This document shows positions 46,076 to 57,192 of a DNA stretch of 64,000 bases, in pieces. Position 1 is the stretch's first letter, and every line of letters begins with the position of its first letter. This DNA comes from Phlebopus portentosus. Taxonomy: Eukaryota; Basidiomycota; Agaricomycetes; Boletales; Boletinellaceae. The stretch spans positions 434,001 to 498,000 of the forward strand of contig JAYXKI010000006.1 of NCBI GenBank assembly GCA_037892935.1, given 5' to 3'. The notes beneath the pieces are model-generated. The model worked only from the letters and a program-made list of their open reading frames with translations, did no database searches and was not told where the DNA came from. Made by a program: the position numbers and the translations under genes.

Positions 46076-47608
46076 CTACGTCTGGTCTTCCAGAAAACCC
46101 TCGCCGTCCATGAGTTCTTTCAGCTCAGTCGGCACTGCTTGCACATCGATGTCGTCGACCTCTTCGAAGGAGGATTCCTTCACTTGGCCGAGTTCCTCGA
46201 AGAGCGCCTTTCTGTCTGCTGGAACAAAGGCCACAATGATTGCGTGTATCGCTTCACGGCCTCGGGGGCATTCTCGGATGTAGTGGCCCACTTGACCACA
46301 CTTATAGCAAGCACGTGCGTGATGCGCCTGATTCATCATCACCTCCATCGGCTGACCTAGGCCTCCGTATGTTACTCCAGTTGCATCACGACGATCTTGG
46401 GCGGGAGGGATGAAAGGGCGAGTCACTTGTTGAGGCGGCACCGGACGTCTTAGTGGCGGTGGTGCTGGTTTCATCACTGTTGAGCCGACCGTCTTCCTCC
46501 TATGCTCGGCCATTAGATCCCTGATCTGATGCTCGACCCTGTCGACCTTGACCGCAGCCTTCTTGAATTCCTCATACGTTGTCGGCTCATTGGGTAGGCG
46601 CATGATACCTTCAACCACCTTCGGGTTTAGTGCTCATTTCAAGCGACTCATCAGCCATTCGTCATGAGCCTCGGTGGCCAGTCCAGCGTCAACTCGACAG
46701 ATGTCAAACTTATTGAAGAACTCGTCAGCGTTGAGGTCCCCTTGGTACATTGCGTCGAGCCTTTCGAAGGCCTTCTGGAAACGAGCTGGATCATCAAACG
46801 AGGTGTCAAGTTTCTTTAGGAAAGCATCCCAAGTGTCCTTGAATGCTATCCTACCCTGTTCGTCAATTGCGCCACTCGTGTAGCTTTCCGCCCAGCTCGC
46901 AGCAGCACCACTCTTCATATATGACAGAGCGAACATGATTTTTGCTTTGCTCGTCCTAAACTCTGACTCCGACGTGTAAACATACAGGTGCAGCTCTCGT
47001 TTGAAGTCGACATATCCATGTTCACCGTCGAAGTCTCGGGGCTTGGCGACATAAACCTTGTTCATCTTCGATCCTTGGCTCATTCCTTCTCCTGCTGCTT
47101 GGAGTGCTAGCGCGATTGCCGTAGCAAGGTCCGTTATTGATTCTTTCGACAATGACATCTCTTGTTCTTCTTCTTCTTCTTCTTCTTCTTCTTCTTCTTC
47201 GTCTGTTGGTACGAGTGGAGCTGGCTCTTGTGGTTCAGTGAAAGACAACGAGGGTGCTATGGGTGGAGCTGACGTCTGGCCTGTCAATGTTGATGGCCCT
47301 GGTAATGAAGCCGTTGATCATGTGGGGGTAGGGGGTGCGGGATTGTCTACGTCACCCTCTTGTTTCGCTCTCCAATATTGGGACTTGTCGCCTCTGGTAG
47401 AGTACCACTTCTTTGCAGTCTCATCCCACCAAGCAATGAAGGTTTGATCGCCCGACTTGACGATATACTGTCCTCGCGACGCGCTCCACCTAGTGTTTGT
47501 CGGGAGAGCTGCCCGCTGATCGTCAGTTAGATCCACCTTGATAGGCCGGAGGTGGAATGGGGATCGGGATGGTGTTCGGACGGGACCAACTTCGGATGAC
47601 CGGCTCAT
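46076..47608 (-). pseudogene. E4 Gag
   Basis: ATG 47608 to TAG 46076-46078, ~510 codons with two TGA codons. An unusual Trp-rich N-terminal module (FIAWWDETAKKWYSTRGDK) leads to a Glu run encoded by a GAA microsatellite (47166-47200). A capsid domain follows (AKPRDFDGEHGYVDFKREL; SYMKSGAAASWAESY; YQGDLNADEFFNKFD), then a CCHC knuckle (CYKCGQVGHYIREC, near 46270-46311) and an acidic tail. The same arrangement occurs in E5. Confidence 0.88.
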
Positions 47609-47921
47609 CTTTGAAATTGACGACTAGTTGGAAGGCACCGAGGTAGATGATAAACGAGATGCTCGATGATGATTGGACTCTATGAGTCACCCAAGAGAAC
47701 GTCTGATGCGAGTTCCACAGAAGAGTGATTCGGAGCGCCACGATTGGAGGGTTGATTGATTGTTTCGGGAACTATCAGGACACGTCAAAGTCAGTTGGAC
47801 CTTAACGGGCAAGATAGGGGTTGCTCAGATAACTCCGGGATGGGTGCAGTCATTGACCATCGATGTGTCTCCTGCGTGGAGTAGCGACGAACGAGTGGTT
47901 AACCCATGGGTTCGAGAGTGG

Positions 47922-47932
47922 GTCTTTCTATT
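47922..47932 (-). other. E4 primer binding site (self-priming type)
   Basis: On the minus strand AATAGAAAGAC lies one base after the 5' LTR end (CCTAACA). It is not TGG-led. It is the complement of GTCTTTCTATT in the LTR downstream of the TATA box: perfect against the E4 3' LTR and one transition off against the E4 5' LTR (48107-48117). Confidence 0.7.
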
Positions 47933-47933
47933 A

Positions 47934-48351
47934 TGTTAGGTGGCGAGACTAATGGGCGTCGATCTCGAGGCGGCCAACACAACAACAAACAACTGGCTAA
48001 TGTGAGTTGCTGGGCTATACGCACGCTATGTCGCAGTGAAGGTAAGTAGAATTCAATAAACTAATAATACAAGAGTAGATACCTATGTTGCAGTGAAGGT
48101 AAGTAGAATAAAAAGACAAGGAACGAAAGAGTCAAACTATCTACTTATATAGACTTTGAGCATGGGAAAGGTCTACTCTAATAGGAAGTCACATGATAAG
48201 GAATGAGATGATTAGTGAGTGTGATAGAATGTTGTGGAATGTTCCGGCAATTGGATGAATAAGCGCATAAGAAAAATAAAAGAAAAGGAAAAAGAATATT
48301 AAAATGAATGATGACATAAGAAAAGAAAAGGAAAATGTTCGAGTCCTTACA
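47934..48351 (-). repeat. E4 5' LTR
   Basis: 418 bp, same ends as 40112-40531 and nearly identical by eye, with a few transitions. The TATA box is read on the minus strand as TATATAAG near 48150. The plus-strand sequence 47609-47921 to its left is the Gag leader. Confidence 0.92.
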
Positions 48352-48889
48352 GGCCCCTAAACAAGTAATCTCTGACTGAGGTAGCAACTTCACTGTGCAA
48401 TTCCTCAAGGAGTTCTGCAGACTCATCAATGTCAATTGGAAAACTAGTACAGCGTATCACCCACAAACTGATGGTCAAACCAAGCGACTCAATCAAGAGC
48501 TCAAACAGTACTTATGCTGCTACATGTCCTACTGCCAAACAGATTGGGCAGAGTACATCGATATGGCAGAATTTACCTACAACAATCAAAAACACAGTAC
48601 CACTCATCAGTCACCATTCTATACACTGTATGGATGGCACCCTCACCTGGATGTTACAGAGATCGGTGATTCAAATGTGCCAGAAGCAATAAATCACCTA
48701 GAGGAGCTTCGACAAGTACAGCAAGAAGCCTATAATTTGATTAGGCAAGCGAACAAGGCAATGAAGCTTTATGCAGACCTGCATCGAGGCAAACTGCCAG
48801 AGTACAAGCTAGGAGACGAAGTGTTACTAGACATGAGGAATCTCAGTCAACTGGAACTGACAAAGAAACTTGCAATGAAATGGGCAGGC
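48352..48889 (+). pseudogene. E3 pol part 2 (integrase core)
   Basis: Continues the E3 reading right after E4. Second catalytic Asp in VISD (stop) GSNF, Glu region in YHPQTDGQTKRLNQEL, then TYNNQKHSTTHQSPFY and the C-terminal KLYADLHRGKLPEYKLGDEV segment. Only one in-frame TGA is seen (near 48379, after the Asp). The block ends at the E5 insertion (CAGGC at 48885-48889). Confidence 0.9.
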
Positions 48890-49348
48890 TGTAAGGACTC
48901 GAACATTTTCCTTTTCTTTTCTTATATCATCATTTATTTTAATATTCTTTTTCCTTTTCTTTTCTTTTTCTTATGTGCTTATTCATCCATTTTCCGGAAC
49001 ATTCCACAATATTCTATCATGCTCACTAATCATCCCATTCCTTGTCATGTGACTTCCCATTAGAGTAGACCTTTCCCATGCTCAAAGTCTATATAAGTAG
49101 ATAGTTTGACTCTTTCGTTCCTTGTCTTTCTATTCTACTTACCTTCACTGCGACCTAGGTATCTACTCTTGTATTATTAGTTTGCTGAATTCTACTTACC
49201 TTCACTGCGACCTAGCGTTCAACGGTCTGGACTTAAGCCTCGTCTTAGCTGTCTTGACCTGAGCGATGTGTTTGGGATTATCTCATTTATACTTGTTTGT
49301 TGTTGTGTTGGCCTGCCTTGACTCAGTCCTTGAGCCGTCTGCCTAACA
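48890..49348 (+). repeat. E5 5' LTR
   Basis: TGTAAGGACTCG...TGCCTAACA, 459 bp, matching 55083-55541. It contains TATATAAG at 49090-49097. A 24-bp direct repeat, CTACTTACCTTCACTGCGAC plus CTAG, occurs twice just after the presumed transcription start (about 49135 and 49192). It is ~40 bp longer than the E4 LTRs, with a different 3' (U5) third. Confidence 0.93.
49090..49134 (+). promoter_or_regulatory. E5 TATA box and presumed mRNA 5' end
   Basis: TATATAAG (49090-49097) is followed 34 nt later by GTCTTTCTATT (49124-49134), the exact complement of the PBS at 49350-49360. The spacing suits transcription starting at or next to this 11-mer, as Tf1-type self-priming requires. The transcription start itself is inferred. 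Confidence 0.65.
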
Positions 49349-49349
49349 T

Positions 49350-49360
49350 AATAGAAAGAC
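49350..49360 (+). other. E5 primer binding site (self-priming type)
   Basis: AATAGAAAGAC, one base after the 5' LTR end. It pairs over all 11 bases with GTCTTTCTATT in the LTR (49124-49134; also 55317-55327), and the pairing does not extend on either side. There is no TGG-led tRNA-type PBS at this position. Confidence 0.75.
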
Positions 49361-49692
49361 CTACCTCTGGCTCACACCCAATTCTGTTGTCGTTGAGCGC
49401 TTGCCTGTGATGTGTCCCCTGAAGTATATCTTCGAAGGATGACATTGAATGAAACCCAGTTCCTACCATGCAGACAACAAACCCCTATCTTGCCCGTCGA
49501 AGTCCGATTGACTCCGATGTGACCCGATAGTACCCGAAGTATCAACCAATCATATCACTGTAGCGCTCCGAATCACCCTTCTCTGGAACTCCCATCAAAT
49601 GTTCTCATGGGTAACGCATAGAGTCCAGTCGTCAACTAGCATCTCCTTCATTATCTACCTCGGAGCCTTTCACTTAATCATCAATTTCAAAG
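49361..49692. other. E5 leader between PBS and Gag
   Basis: Non-coding 5' leader with no ORF. It corresponds to 47609-47921 of E4, with parts recognisably similar (for example the GATTGACTCCGATG region). Confidence 0.6.
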
Positions 49693-51219
49693 ATGAGCCA
49701 GTTATCCGAAGTCGGTCTTACCCAAACAGCATCCCGATCCCCATTCCACCCCCAGCCTATCAAGGTGGAGCTAACTGACAAGCAACGAGTGGCCCTCCCT
49801 GTGAACTCTAGGTGGAGCACTTCATGAGGACATTACATTGTCAAAGCAAGGAATCAAGTCTTTGGCGCCTGGTGGGACAAGACTGCCAAGAGGTGGTACT
49901 CCCAGAGGGAAGGAAAGTCCCTCCACTGGAGAGTGAAACAAGAAGGCGATGTAGATGAGCCCTTGCCCTCTACTCCGACGCAACCAATGGCCCCCTTACC
50001 AGACCCATCGAATTCAACCACTCAAGCATCGGCTCCCCCTGTTGAGCCTTCACTGGCGTTTGGAAAATTCTGAGAGCCAGCGCCACTCATACTGAGTGAA
50101 GAAGACAAAGACTAAGAAGAAGAAGAAGAAGAACATGAGATGTTATTGTCAAAGGAAGCAATGACTGATCTTGCGATGGCGGTTGTGCTAGCGCTCCAAG
50201 CTGCAGGCGAAGGTGCGAACCAAGGATCAAAGGTGTTGAAGAAGGTCCATGTTGCCAAACCAAGAGACTTTGATGGCGAACACAATTATGTGAACTTCAA
50301 GCGAGAGCTGTGTCTCTACATCTATGCATCTGAGTCAGAGTTCAGGACGAACAAGAGTAAGATTATGTTCGCCCTGTCATACATGAAGAGTGGTGCTGCA
50401 GCTCGCTGGGCAGAAAGTTACACCAGTGGAGCAGTCGATGAAGATGGCAACCTGACGTTCATGGATGGCTGGGATGCCTTCTTGAAGAAGCTGGACACGT
50501 CATTCGATGACCCCACCAGATCCCAGAAAGCCTTCAAACAACTAGATATGATGTACCAAGGGGATCTCAACACCAATGAGTTCTTCAACAAGTTTGACAT
50601 TTGCCGAGTAGATGCTGGCCTAGCAACAGAGGCACACAATGAATGGTTAATGAGTCATCTAAAGAGGGCGCTAAACCCAAAGGTCGTCGAAGGTGTCATG
50701 AGATTGCCCAATGAACTGACATCATATGAAGAATTCAAGAAGGCTGCCATCAAGGTCGACAGGGTCGAATGCCAAATCAGGAACCTGATGGCCAAATGTT
50801 GGAGAAAGACAATTAGTTTGACAGTGATGAAGCCAGCTCTGGCACCACCAATGAGACGTTCTATGCTGCCTCAACAAGCAGCTCGTCCTTTCGTACCCCC
50901 TGCTCAAGATCGTCATGATGCTACGGGAGTAACGTACAGAGGCTTAGGACAACCCATGGACATGATGATGAACCAGGTGTGTTGTACACGTGCTTGTTAC
51001 AAGTGTGGTCAGGTGGGCCACTACATCAGGTAATGCCCGTGAGGTCATGAAGCAATACATGCCATCATTGCGGCCTTTATTCCAGAAGACAGAGAAGCGC
51101 TCCTCGAAGAGCTCGGTCAAGCGAAGGAATCCTCCTTCGAAGAGGTCAAGGTCCAAGCAGTGCCCGCTGAGCTAGAAGAATTAGTGGAAGGTGAGGGTTT
51201 TCCAGAAGACCAGGCGTAG
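49693..51219 (+). pseudogene. E5 Gag
   Basis: ATG 49693 to TAG 51217-51219. The N-terminal Trp-rich module (GAWWDKTAKRWYSQREGK) is broken by stops; the Glu run and capsid domain (50140-50700) are open. The knuckle (CYKCGQVGHYIR, stop, CP) is broken near 51031 by TAA, where E4 has Glu. The acidic tail follows. ATG comes directly after the TAG, but the pol start seen in E4 (ATG) has become ACA here. Confidence 0.87.
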
Positions 51220-54200
51220 ATGTCGGAACAACTGGTCGGTCTCCTAAAGGACTCTTTTCGTTGGACTCGTTAAAATATAATCGTCCTGTTGTACAATATC
51301 AAGATGCAAATATCAGTGATGGTTTCACCCTTCGAAAGATCCTTACCGATGTGCTGCCAGATGAATCTGAAGATGACGATGATGACTTCGAAGTCTATGA
51401 AGATTTATTTGTCAGAAGAACAGATGTGCAAGCAGGCGAATTGAGAGAGGAAGAGTGGAATCAAACCACTATAAAAAATGAGGTTGTGGCGGAAGCACCT
51501 TACTGCAAGAACATTGTTGCTCAGGCGAACGTCACTGAAGCAGTGTGGGATGTGGTAGGCAGACGCACGGCTGAGGTATGGCGTGAGGGCATTGTGGACG
51601 TGGATCAGTTCGTGCGACGGGCAGGAGGAAAAGAGTTGGACACCTTCATTAGCATCATACACCCAAAGGTAGCAGGTGATGATGAAGTGGACTTGTTGAA
51701 CCCCCTACTCGAAGAGGAAAACTTCATTGATGCTCATGCACTGATCGACTCAGGATGCATGGGCTCATGCATCGATGAAGGTTTTGTCAAATGGTATGGT
51801 TTCCCCACTCAAAGGTACATTCGGCCTAGACCAGTCTTCAATGCTGATGGAACAAGCAACGAGGCTGGATTGATCAAGGAATACATAGTCATACAAATGT
51901 TCTTTGGGAAACACGAGGAAGAGATTCAACTGGCAGTGACATCCTTAGCGTCAAGCAACATCTTCCTCGGACATGACTGGTTGACGAAGCATAATCCTGA
52001 GATTGATTGGAGGTTAGGAACAGTTAAGTTCACCCATTGCCCCGACGAATGTAAGTCGTCACTATCGAGCGAGAAGATAGACAAAGAGTTTGTGAGGAAT
52101 GTGCAGATGAAGGAAGCAGCAAAATGGCCACCTTACCTGGAGGAATACGCCAATGTCTTTAGTGAGGAATTGTTTGAACGCTTACCAAACCACCAAATGT
52201 GGGACCACGCTATTGACCTGAAACTGGATTTCAAACCCAGCGACTGCAAGGTTTACCCATTATCGCCAAAAGAACAAGAAGCGATGAGGGAGTTCATTGA
52301 GGAAAACCTAGCGTCAGGACGTATCCGACAGTCGAAATCTCCAATGGTGTCACCATTCTTCTTTATCAAGAAAGAGGATGGGAGCTTATGAGCAATCCAA
52401 GACTACCGAAAGCTCAACAAAGGGACGGTCAAGAACAAATACCTGTTGCTGCTGATAAATGAGCTCATTGACAAGGTCAAGGATGCAAAGTACATCATGA
52501 AGCTCGATGTTCGTTGGGGATACTACAACATCCGGATTCGTGAGGGAGATGAGTGGAAGGCAGCATTTTGGACAAATCTAGGCTTATTCGAACCCACAGT
52601 CATGTTCTTCGGCTTGTGTAATGCACCAGCGACATTCCAAGGCTTTATGAACGACATCTTTCGGGAGCTAATTCATGAGGGTATCGTCATCATTTACCTC
52701 GATGATATTCTTATCTTCTCGAATGATCTAGAGGAACATCGCACGCGCACCAAACAAGTCTTTGAGATCCTTCGCCAAAACAGACTTTTCCTAAAGCCGC
52801 AGAAGTGTGAGTTCGAAGTCGACACAGTCAAGTACCTTGGGCACATCATTGGCAATGGCAAAGTTCATGGATCCCAAGAAGATGGCAGTAGTACAGGACT
52901 GGCTAATTCCAAGGAACGTCCACGAACTGCAACAATTCCTGGGACTAGGAAATTGGTTGCGACATTTGTTAAGGATTACAGTTCAGTCATTAAACCCTTG
53001 ACTACACTGATGGGTAAGGTGGAATGGAAGTGGGGCAAAGATGAGCAGGCAGCGTTCGAGGAATTGAAGCGTCATTTGAGTAGTCCTCCCATGTTAGCGA
53101 TACCTAACAACAAGGACCCTTTCCATGTAGAAGCAGATGCGTCGGACTTTGCGACTGGTGGAGTCCTTCTCCAGAAACAAGACAGCAAATGGAAGGTGAT
53201 CGCTTATCGGTCATCAACATTCCTAGAGGCAGAGTGAAATTATGAGATTTACGACAAGGAAATGCTCGCCATCATTCAAGCCCTAAAGGAATGGTGACAA
53301 TATCTCCAGGGAGCTAACCAACCTTTTGAGGTATGGACAGACTATGCAAATCTAACGTACTTCTAATCACCACAGAAGCTAAATAATTGACAAGCTCGTT
53401 GGTGACTTGATTTAGCTGAGTTCAATTTCACGCTAGTCCATAAACCTGGAAAGATGTTGGGAAAAGCCGATCTATTGTCACGCTGGGCTGATTATGACAA
53501 GGGCGAGTGCGATAACGAGAATGTGACTTTCGTCAAGAAGGAATGGCTGGTTAGAGGAATGGTTCAGACGTCAAGAGAGGTACTCGTTGAAAAGGTCGTG
53601 GAAGCACAGAGACAAGAGGATGAGGGAGTGAGGCCGAAGGATGTCGAGAAGAGAGGGGACATGTGGAGAAAGGGCCATTGGCTATATGTACCAGCAAGCA
53701 TCAGAGAGAATGTCATAAAGGAACACCATGACTCAACCCTGGCAGAACATCCAGGAGCAACGAAGACAATCCAGCTGATAGCATGCAGGTACTGGTGGCC
53801 AAGGATGAGTGCAGATGTGTGGGTGTATATGCGGGGGTGTGATCGTTGTCAGCGGACAAAGGCTCTAAGGACAATGAGAGCAAAGGTTTTGCACCCTAAC
53901 GAGGTGCTGGAGGCGCCATGGCAGATTGTCACGGTCGACCTAATCGGAGAGTTGCCAGAATCAAATAGGTTCAATGCGATTTGCATAGTAGTTGATCACT
54001 TTAGCAAACAAATTCATGTGATTCCAACGACGACAAAGTTAATGGCTGAAGGCATGGCTAGGATCTACAGAGACCACATCTTCCGATTACACGGACTACC
54101 ACAGAAGATCATTCACGACTGAGGGGTGCAATTCGATGCGAAGATGATGAAGGAGTTGTACAAGCTCCTCCACATTAAAGGCAACCCGTCGACAGCATAT

Positions 54201-55082
54201 CACCCACAAACTGATGGACAGACAGAGTGGGTTAATCAGGAACTAGAACAATACCTTCAGCTATATGTCAACCATTGGCAGTCGGACTGGGTGGACTGGC
54301 TGGCTCTCACAGAATTCGCATACAACAACTGCGAACATTCAGCGACGAAGCTATCTCCCTTCTTCGTTAACATGGGAATGCACCCCTTAGACTTCATGGG
54401 GGTTAGAACGGCATTGTCGAACCTGTCAGCAGAAGAATTTGCCAAGCATGTCAAGGAGGTGCATGAACTCGTCCAAGGTAACCTAACTCAAGCGAATGAA
54501 GACATGAAGCGTTTCTACAACTGTCATGCTGGGAAGTCCATTACCTATAAGGCAGGGCAGAAAGTCTTTTTAGATAGATGAAATATCAAGACGATCCGAC
54601 CGACGAAGAAGATGGATGATAAATAGTTCAGTCCCTTCAAGGTAGTGGAAAAGGTTGGTGCAAGCGCATATAGACTCAAACTACCGAAGACCTGGAAGAA
54701 GGTCCATCCAGTTTTCAATGAGATCTTGCTCAAACCAGCCATCCAACCATCCTTCGAATCTCAGAAGAAGCCACCTCCACTATCACCAGTGATCATTGAT
54801 GAGCAGAAAGAGTACGAGGTTGAAGAAATACTTGACTTGCATCTGCATCGAGGCAAGCTCCAATTCTTGGTCAAGTGGGTTGGATATGAGGAAGCGACTT
54901 GGCAGCCAGAATCTGACGTCAAGGATAATGCACAGGAATCAATTCAAGAATTCTATCGCAAACATCCTGGAGCTCCGAGGAAGTTAATGATACCTCGACA
55001 AAGCCTGCAAGCGCTGTACAAGTTCACGTCCTCGGAAGGCTTATGTGGTTGGTCGGGATGCCCAACCTTGAAGGGGGGGTGA
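51220..55082 (+). pseudogene. E5 pol with chromodomain
   Basis: Protease ([11 protein letters not shown]), RT (IIYLDDILIFS), RNase H (EADASDFATGGVL), integrase (HHDSTLAEHPG...CDRC; TVDLIGELP; HD, stop, GVQF; YHPQTDGQTE) and chromodomain (LQFLVKWVGYEEATW). TGA stops occur near 52389, 53236, 53296, 53389, 53407 and 54121, among others. A pair of compensating frameshifts lies between ~52860 and ~52970 (KFMDPKKMAVVQDW is in another frame). The TGA end codon 55080-55082 abuts the 3' LTR and the G-run purine tract is inside the last codons. Confidence 0.9.
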
Positions 55083-55541
55083 TGTAAGGACTCGAACATT
55101 TTCCTTTTCTTTTCTTACATCATCATTTATTTTAATATTCTTTTTCCTTTTCTTTTATTTTTCTTATACGCTTATTCATCCATTTTCCGGAACATTCCAC
55201 AATGTTCTATCACACTCACTAATCATCCCATTCCTTATCATGTGACTTCTCATTAGAGTAGACCTTTCCCACACTCAAAGTCTATATAAGTAGATAGTTT
55301 GACTCTTTCGTTCCTTGTCTTTCTATTCTACTTACCTTTACTGCGACCTAGGTATCTACTCTTGTATTATTAGTTTGCTGAATTCTACTTACCTTCACTA
55401 CAACCTAGCATTCAACAGTCTGGACTTAAGCCTCATCTTAGCTGTCTTGACCTGAGCAACGTGTTTGGGATTATCTCATTCATGCTTGTTTGTTGTTGTA
55501 TTGGCCTGCCTCGACTCAGTCCTTGAGCCGTCCGCCTAACA
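55083..55541 (+). repeat. E5 3' LTR
   Basis: 459 bp, same ends as 48890-49348 with scattered transitions. GTCTTTCTATT is intact at 55317-55327. Confidence 0.93.
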
Positions 55542-55938
55542 CAGGCCCTTATAAAGTCAAGAAGGCAGTTGGACAAGTGTCATTCAGATTATGCTTATCT
55601 GAAACCCTTCCGATCCACCCAGTGTTTCATGCAAGTCTTCTTAGGCCTTACAAGTGAAAAGACTACCCTGGAAGACCTGCTCTAGATGAGCCACCACCTA
55701 TTGAAGTAGAGGGCCAAGTGGAATACAAAGTGGAGACAATTCATGACACACAACATCATTGAAACAAGATACAGTATCTTATTCAATGGAAAGGATACCA
55801 AGAGTGAACATGGGAGCCACTCGATAACCTCAAGAACTCCTATCAAATGATAGAAGAGTTCCACAAGAGGTACCCTCAGGCGATGAGGCCACCAAACCTT
55901 AATCAATGGATTGCCAAACAAAGACAAATTAGGAGATG
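55542..55938 (+). pseudogene. E3 pol part 3 (chromodomain)
   Basis: Resumes after E5 (right CAGGC at 55542-55546) with the integrase C-terminal module (FRLCLSETLPIHPVFHASLLRPY), then a chromodomain (EYKVETIHDTQHH, stop, NKIQYLIQWKGYQE, stop, TWEPLDNL). The aromatic residues around QWKGY and TWEP are those of chromoviral chromodomains, which read histone marks and guide integration. Ends at TGA 55936-55938, which may itself be a mutated Arg codon. Confidence 0.87.
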
Positions 55939-56193
55939 ATTGCATCACATGCACTCCACCTGATGGAGCTGCATATAGAGCCACAATAGAGATGATGAGT
56001 AAGGTATCCAATGACCTTACCAAGCAATGACATCACAATGGCACCTCAAAGCGATAGCAGAAGACAACAGATTAGGCAAGAGAGAGGCAACATACCAACA
56101 AGATGGTATAAAAGATGAAGAAACTCAAGCTTAAGGATCATTAACTCGAATCCTAACAGCTAGTCATCTCTCAAAGACAACTACTACTCAGAC

Positions 56194-57192
56194 ATGCCAG
56201 TCTTTAATGAACTCCAAGCATTCAGTACACCTGAAGATGCACCTGATTGGACATTTACACTAAAGCCACCTACCAAATGTTATCAATGGCCACAGCTATG
56301 CAACCGCTTCAACCAAGAGAACTATGAAGAAGAAATCATACCCTTATGCCTAGGGAAATACTTCAATGACCTATTCAACAAATGGAATGCAGTCCATCAC
56401 CCAGCTGAAGAACAACCCGATCTTATGATACTGAAGCAACTAGAAGGACAACTGCTTAAACTCAGTAACCCTCGAGACGCAGCAGTCCGACGACTCAACA
56501 ATGATGCATTTCTTACCTATGCAGTTGAACTCGAAACACGAGCCCTACATTGAGGACAAATTGACTTCAGCCACGAGCTGACATACAAGAATGTCATGGG
56601 CATTTACTATTCAGCAATTCAAATTTGCGCCTACAGACGAGGCTTGACAATCACAACTCTTAACCAAATGATACAATGGAGTCACTACTATCCTATCAGC
56701 GTGGATATAATGAAGTACATGAACTACCTAGCCAATTAGACAGCCTTTTACGCTTCCCATGCCATGCAGTTCATGGTGGTACTCAACATGACAAAGTACT
56801 ATGAAGGTACTAGATACTAGGAGCTCATTCGAGCCAGACAATCTACAGGCCAAGCGAATGGTCTGTCAATTGATGACATCACACACCACTTAGTCGAAGG
56901 AAGGATAGTCAACTATGATCCACAATACCTTATGAAACTCAACAAGCGAGAAGAGGAAGCAAGGGAAAGACTACAGGCGATAAGACATCTGATGATGGAG
57001 GATATGATGATCACGATCTATCAGTATCCAAGCGAGATCTACCAGCCAGACAACATGCTCACTATCATAGAGCAGGACGAGGAATTTGGTTCATCAGATA
57101 AAACCAATTCAGACAATTCAGATGAGGTTAGCGAACCACCGCCTACACCGATGAACTCACAGGAAATGGTACCTGAGAGCGAAGAACTATGA
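56194..57192 (+). pseudogene. E3 third sense ORF (ORF3)
   Basis: ATG 56194 to TGA 57190-57192, ~332 codons in one frame, broken by TGA 56551-56553 and TAG codons near 56737 and 56815. It is helix-rich in the first two thirds (FNDLFNKWNAVHH; MNYLAN; AMQFMVVLNMTKYYEG) and acidic Ser/Pro-rich at the C-terminus (SDKTNSDNSDEVSEPPP). No membrane segment or known domain recognised. Its place between pol and the 3' LTR is that of extra ORFs in some gypsy lineages, but I see no envelope features. Confidence 0.5.

Larger units (their letters stand above)
40112..48351 (-). mobile_element. gamma-family gypsy chromovirus E4
   Basis: A complete minus-strand element flanked by the perfect 5-bp duplication GGCCC (40107-40111, 48352-48356) inside the E3 integrase. 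It has 420-bp LTRs, Gag with a zinc knuckle, Pol and a chromodomain, plus a solo alpha LTR (40814-42441) in the chromodomain region. It is the same family as E5 (48890-55541), which lies 538 bp to the right in the opposite orientation. Several stops (TGA, TAG) break pol. Confidence 0.93.
48890..55541 (+). mobile_element. gamma-family gypsy chromovirus E5
   Basis: A complete plus-strand element with 459-bp LTRs, flanked by perfect 5-bp duplications CAGGC (48885-48889, 55542-55546) in the E3 integrase. Content and order match E4: Trp-rich Gag, protease, RT, RNase H, integrase, chromodomain. It shows more frame damage than E4 in gag and near 52860-52970. Confidence 0.94.

Noticed and set aside
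47166..47201. CTT microsatellite as a separate repeat feature
   Set aside because: It is the complement of GAA codons for the Gag Glu run, so it is part of E4 gag.
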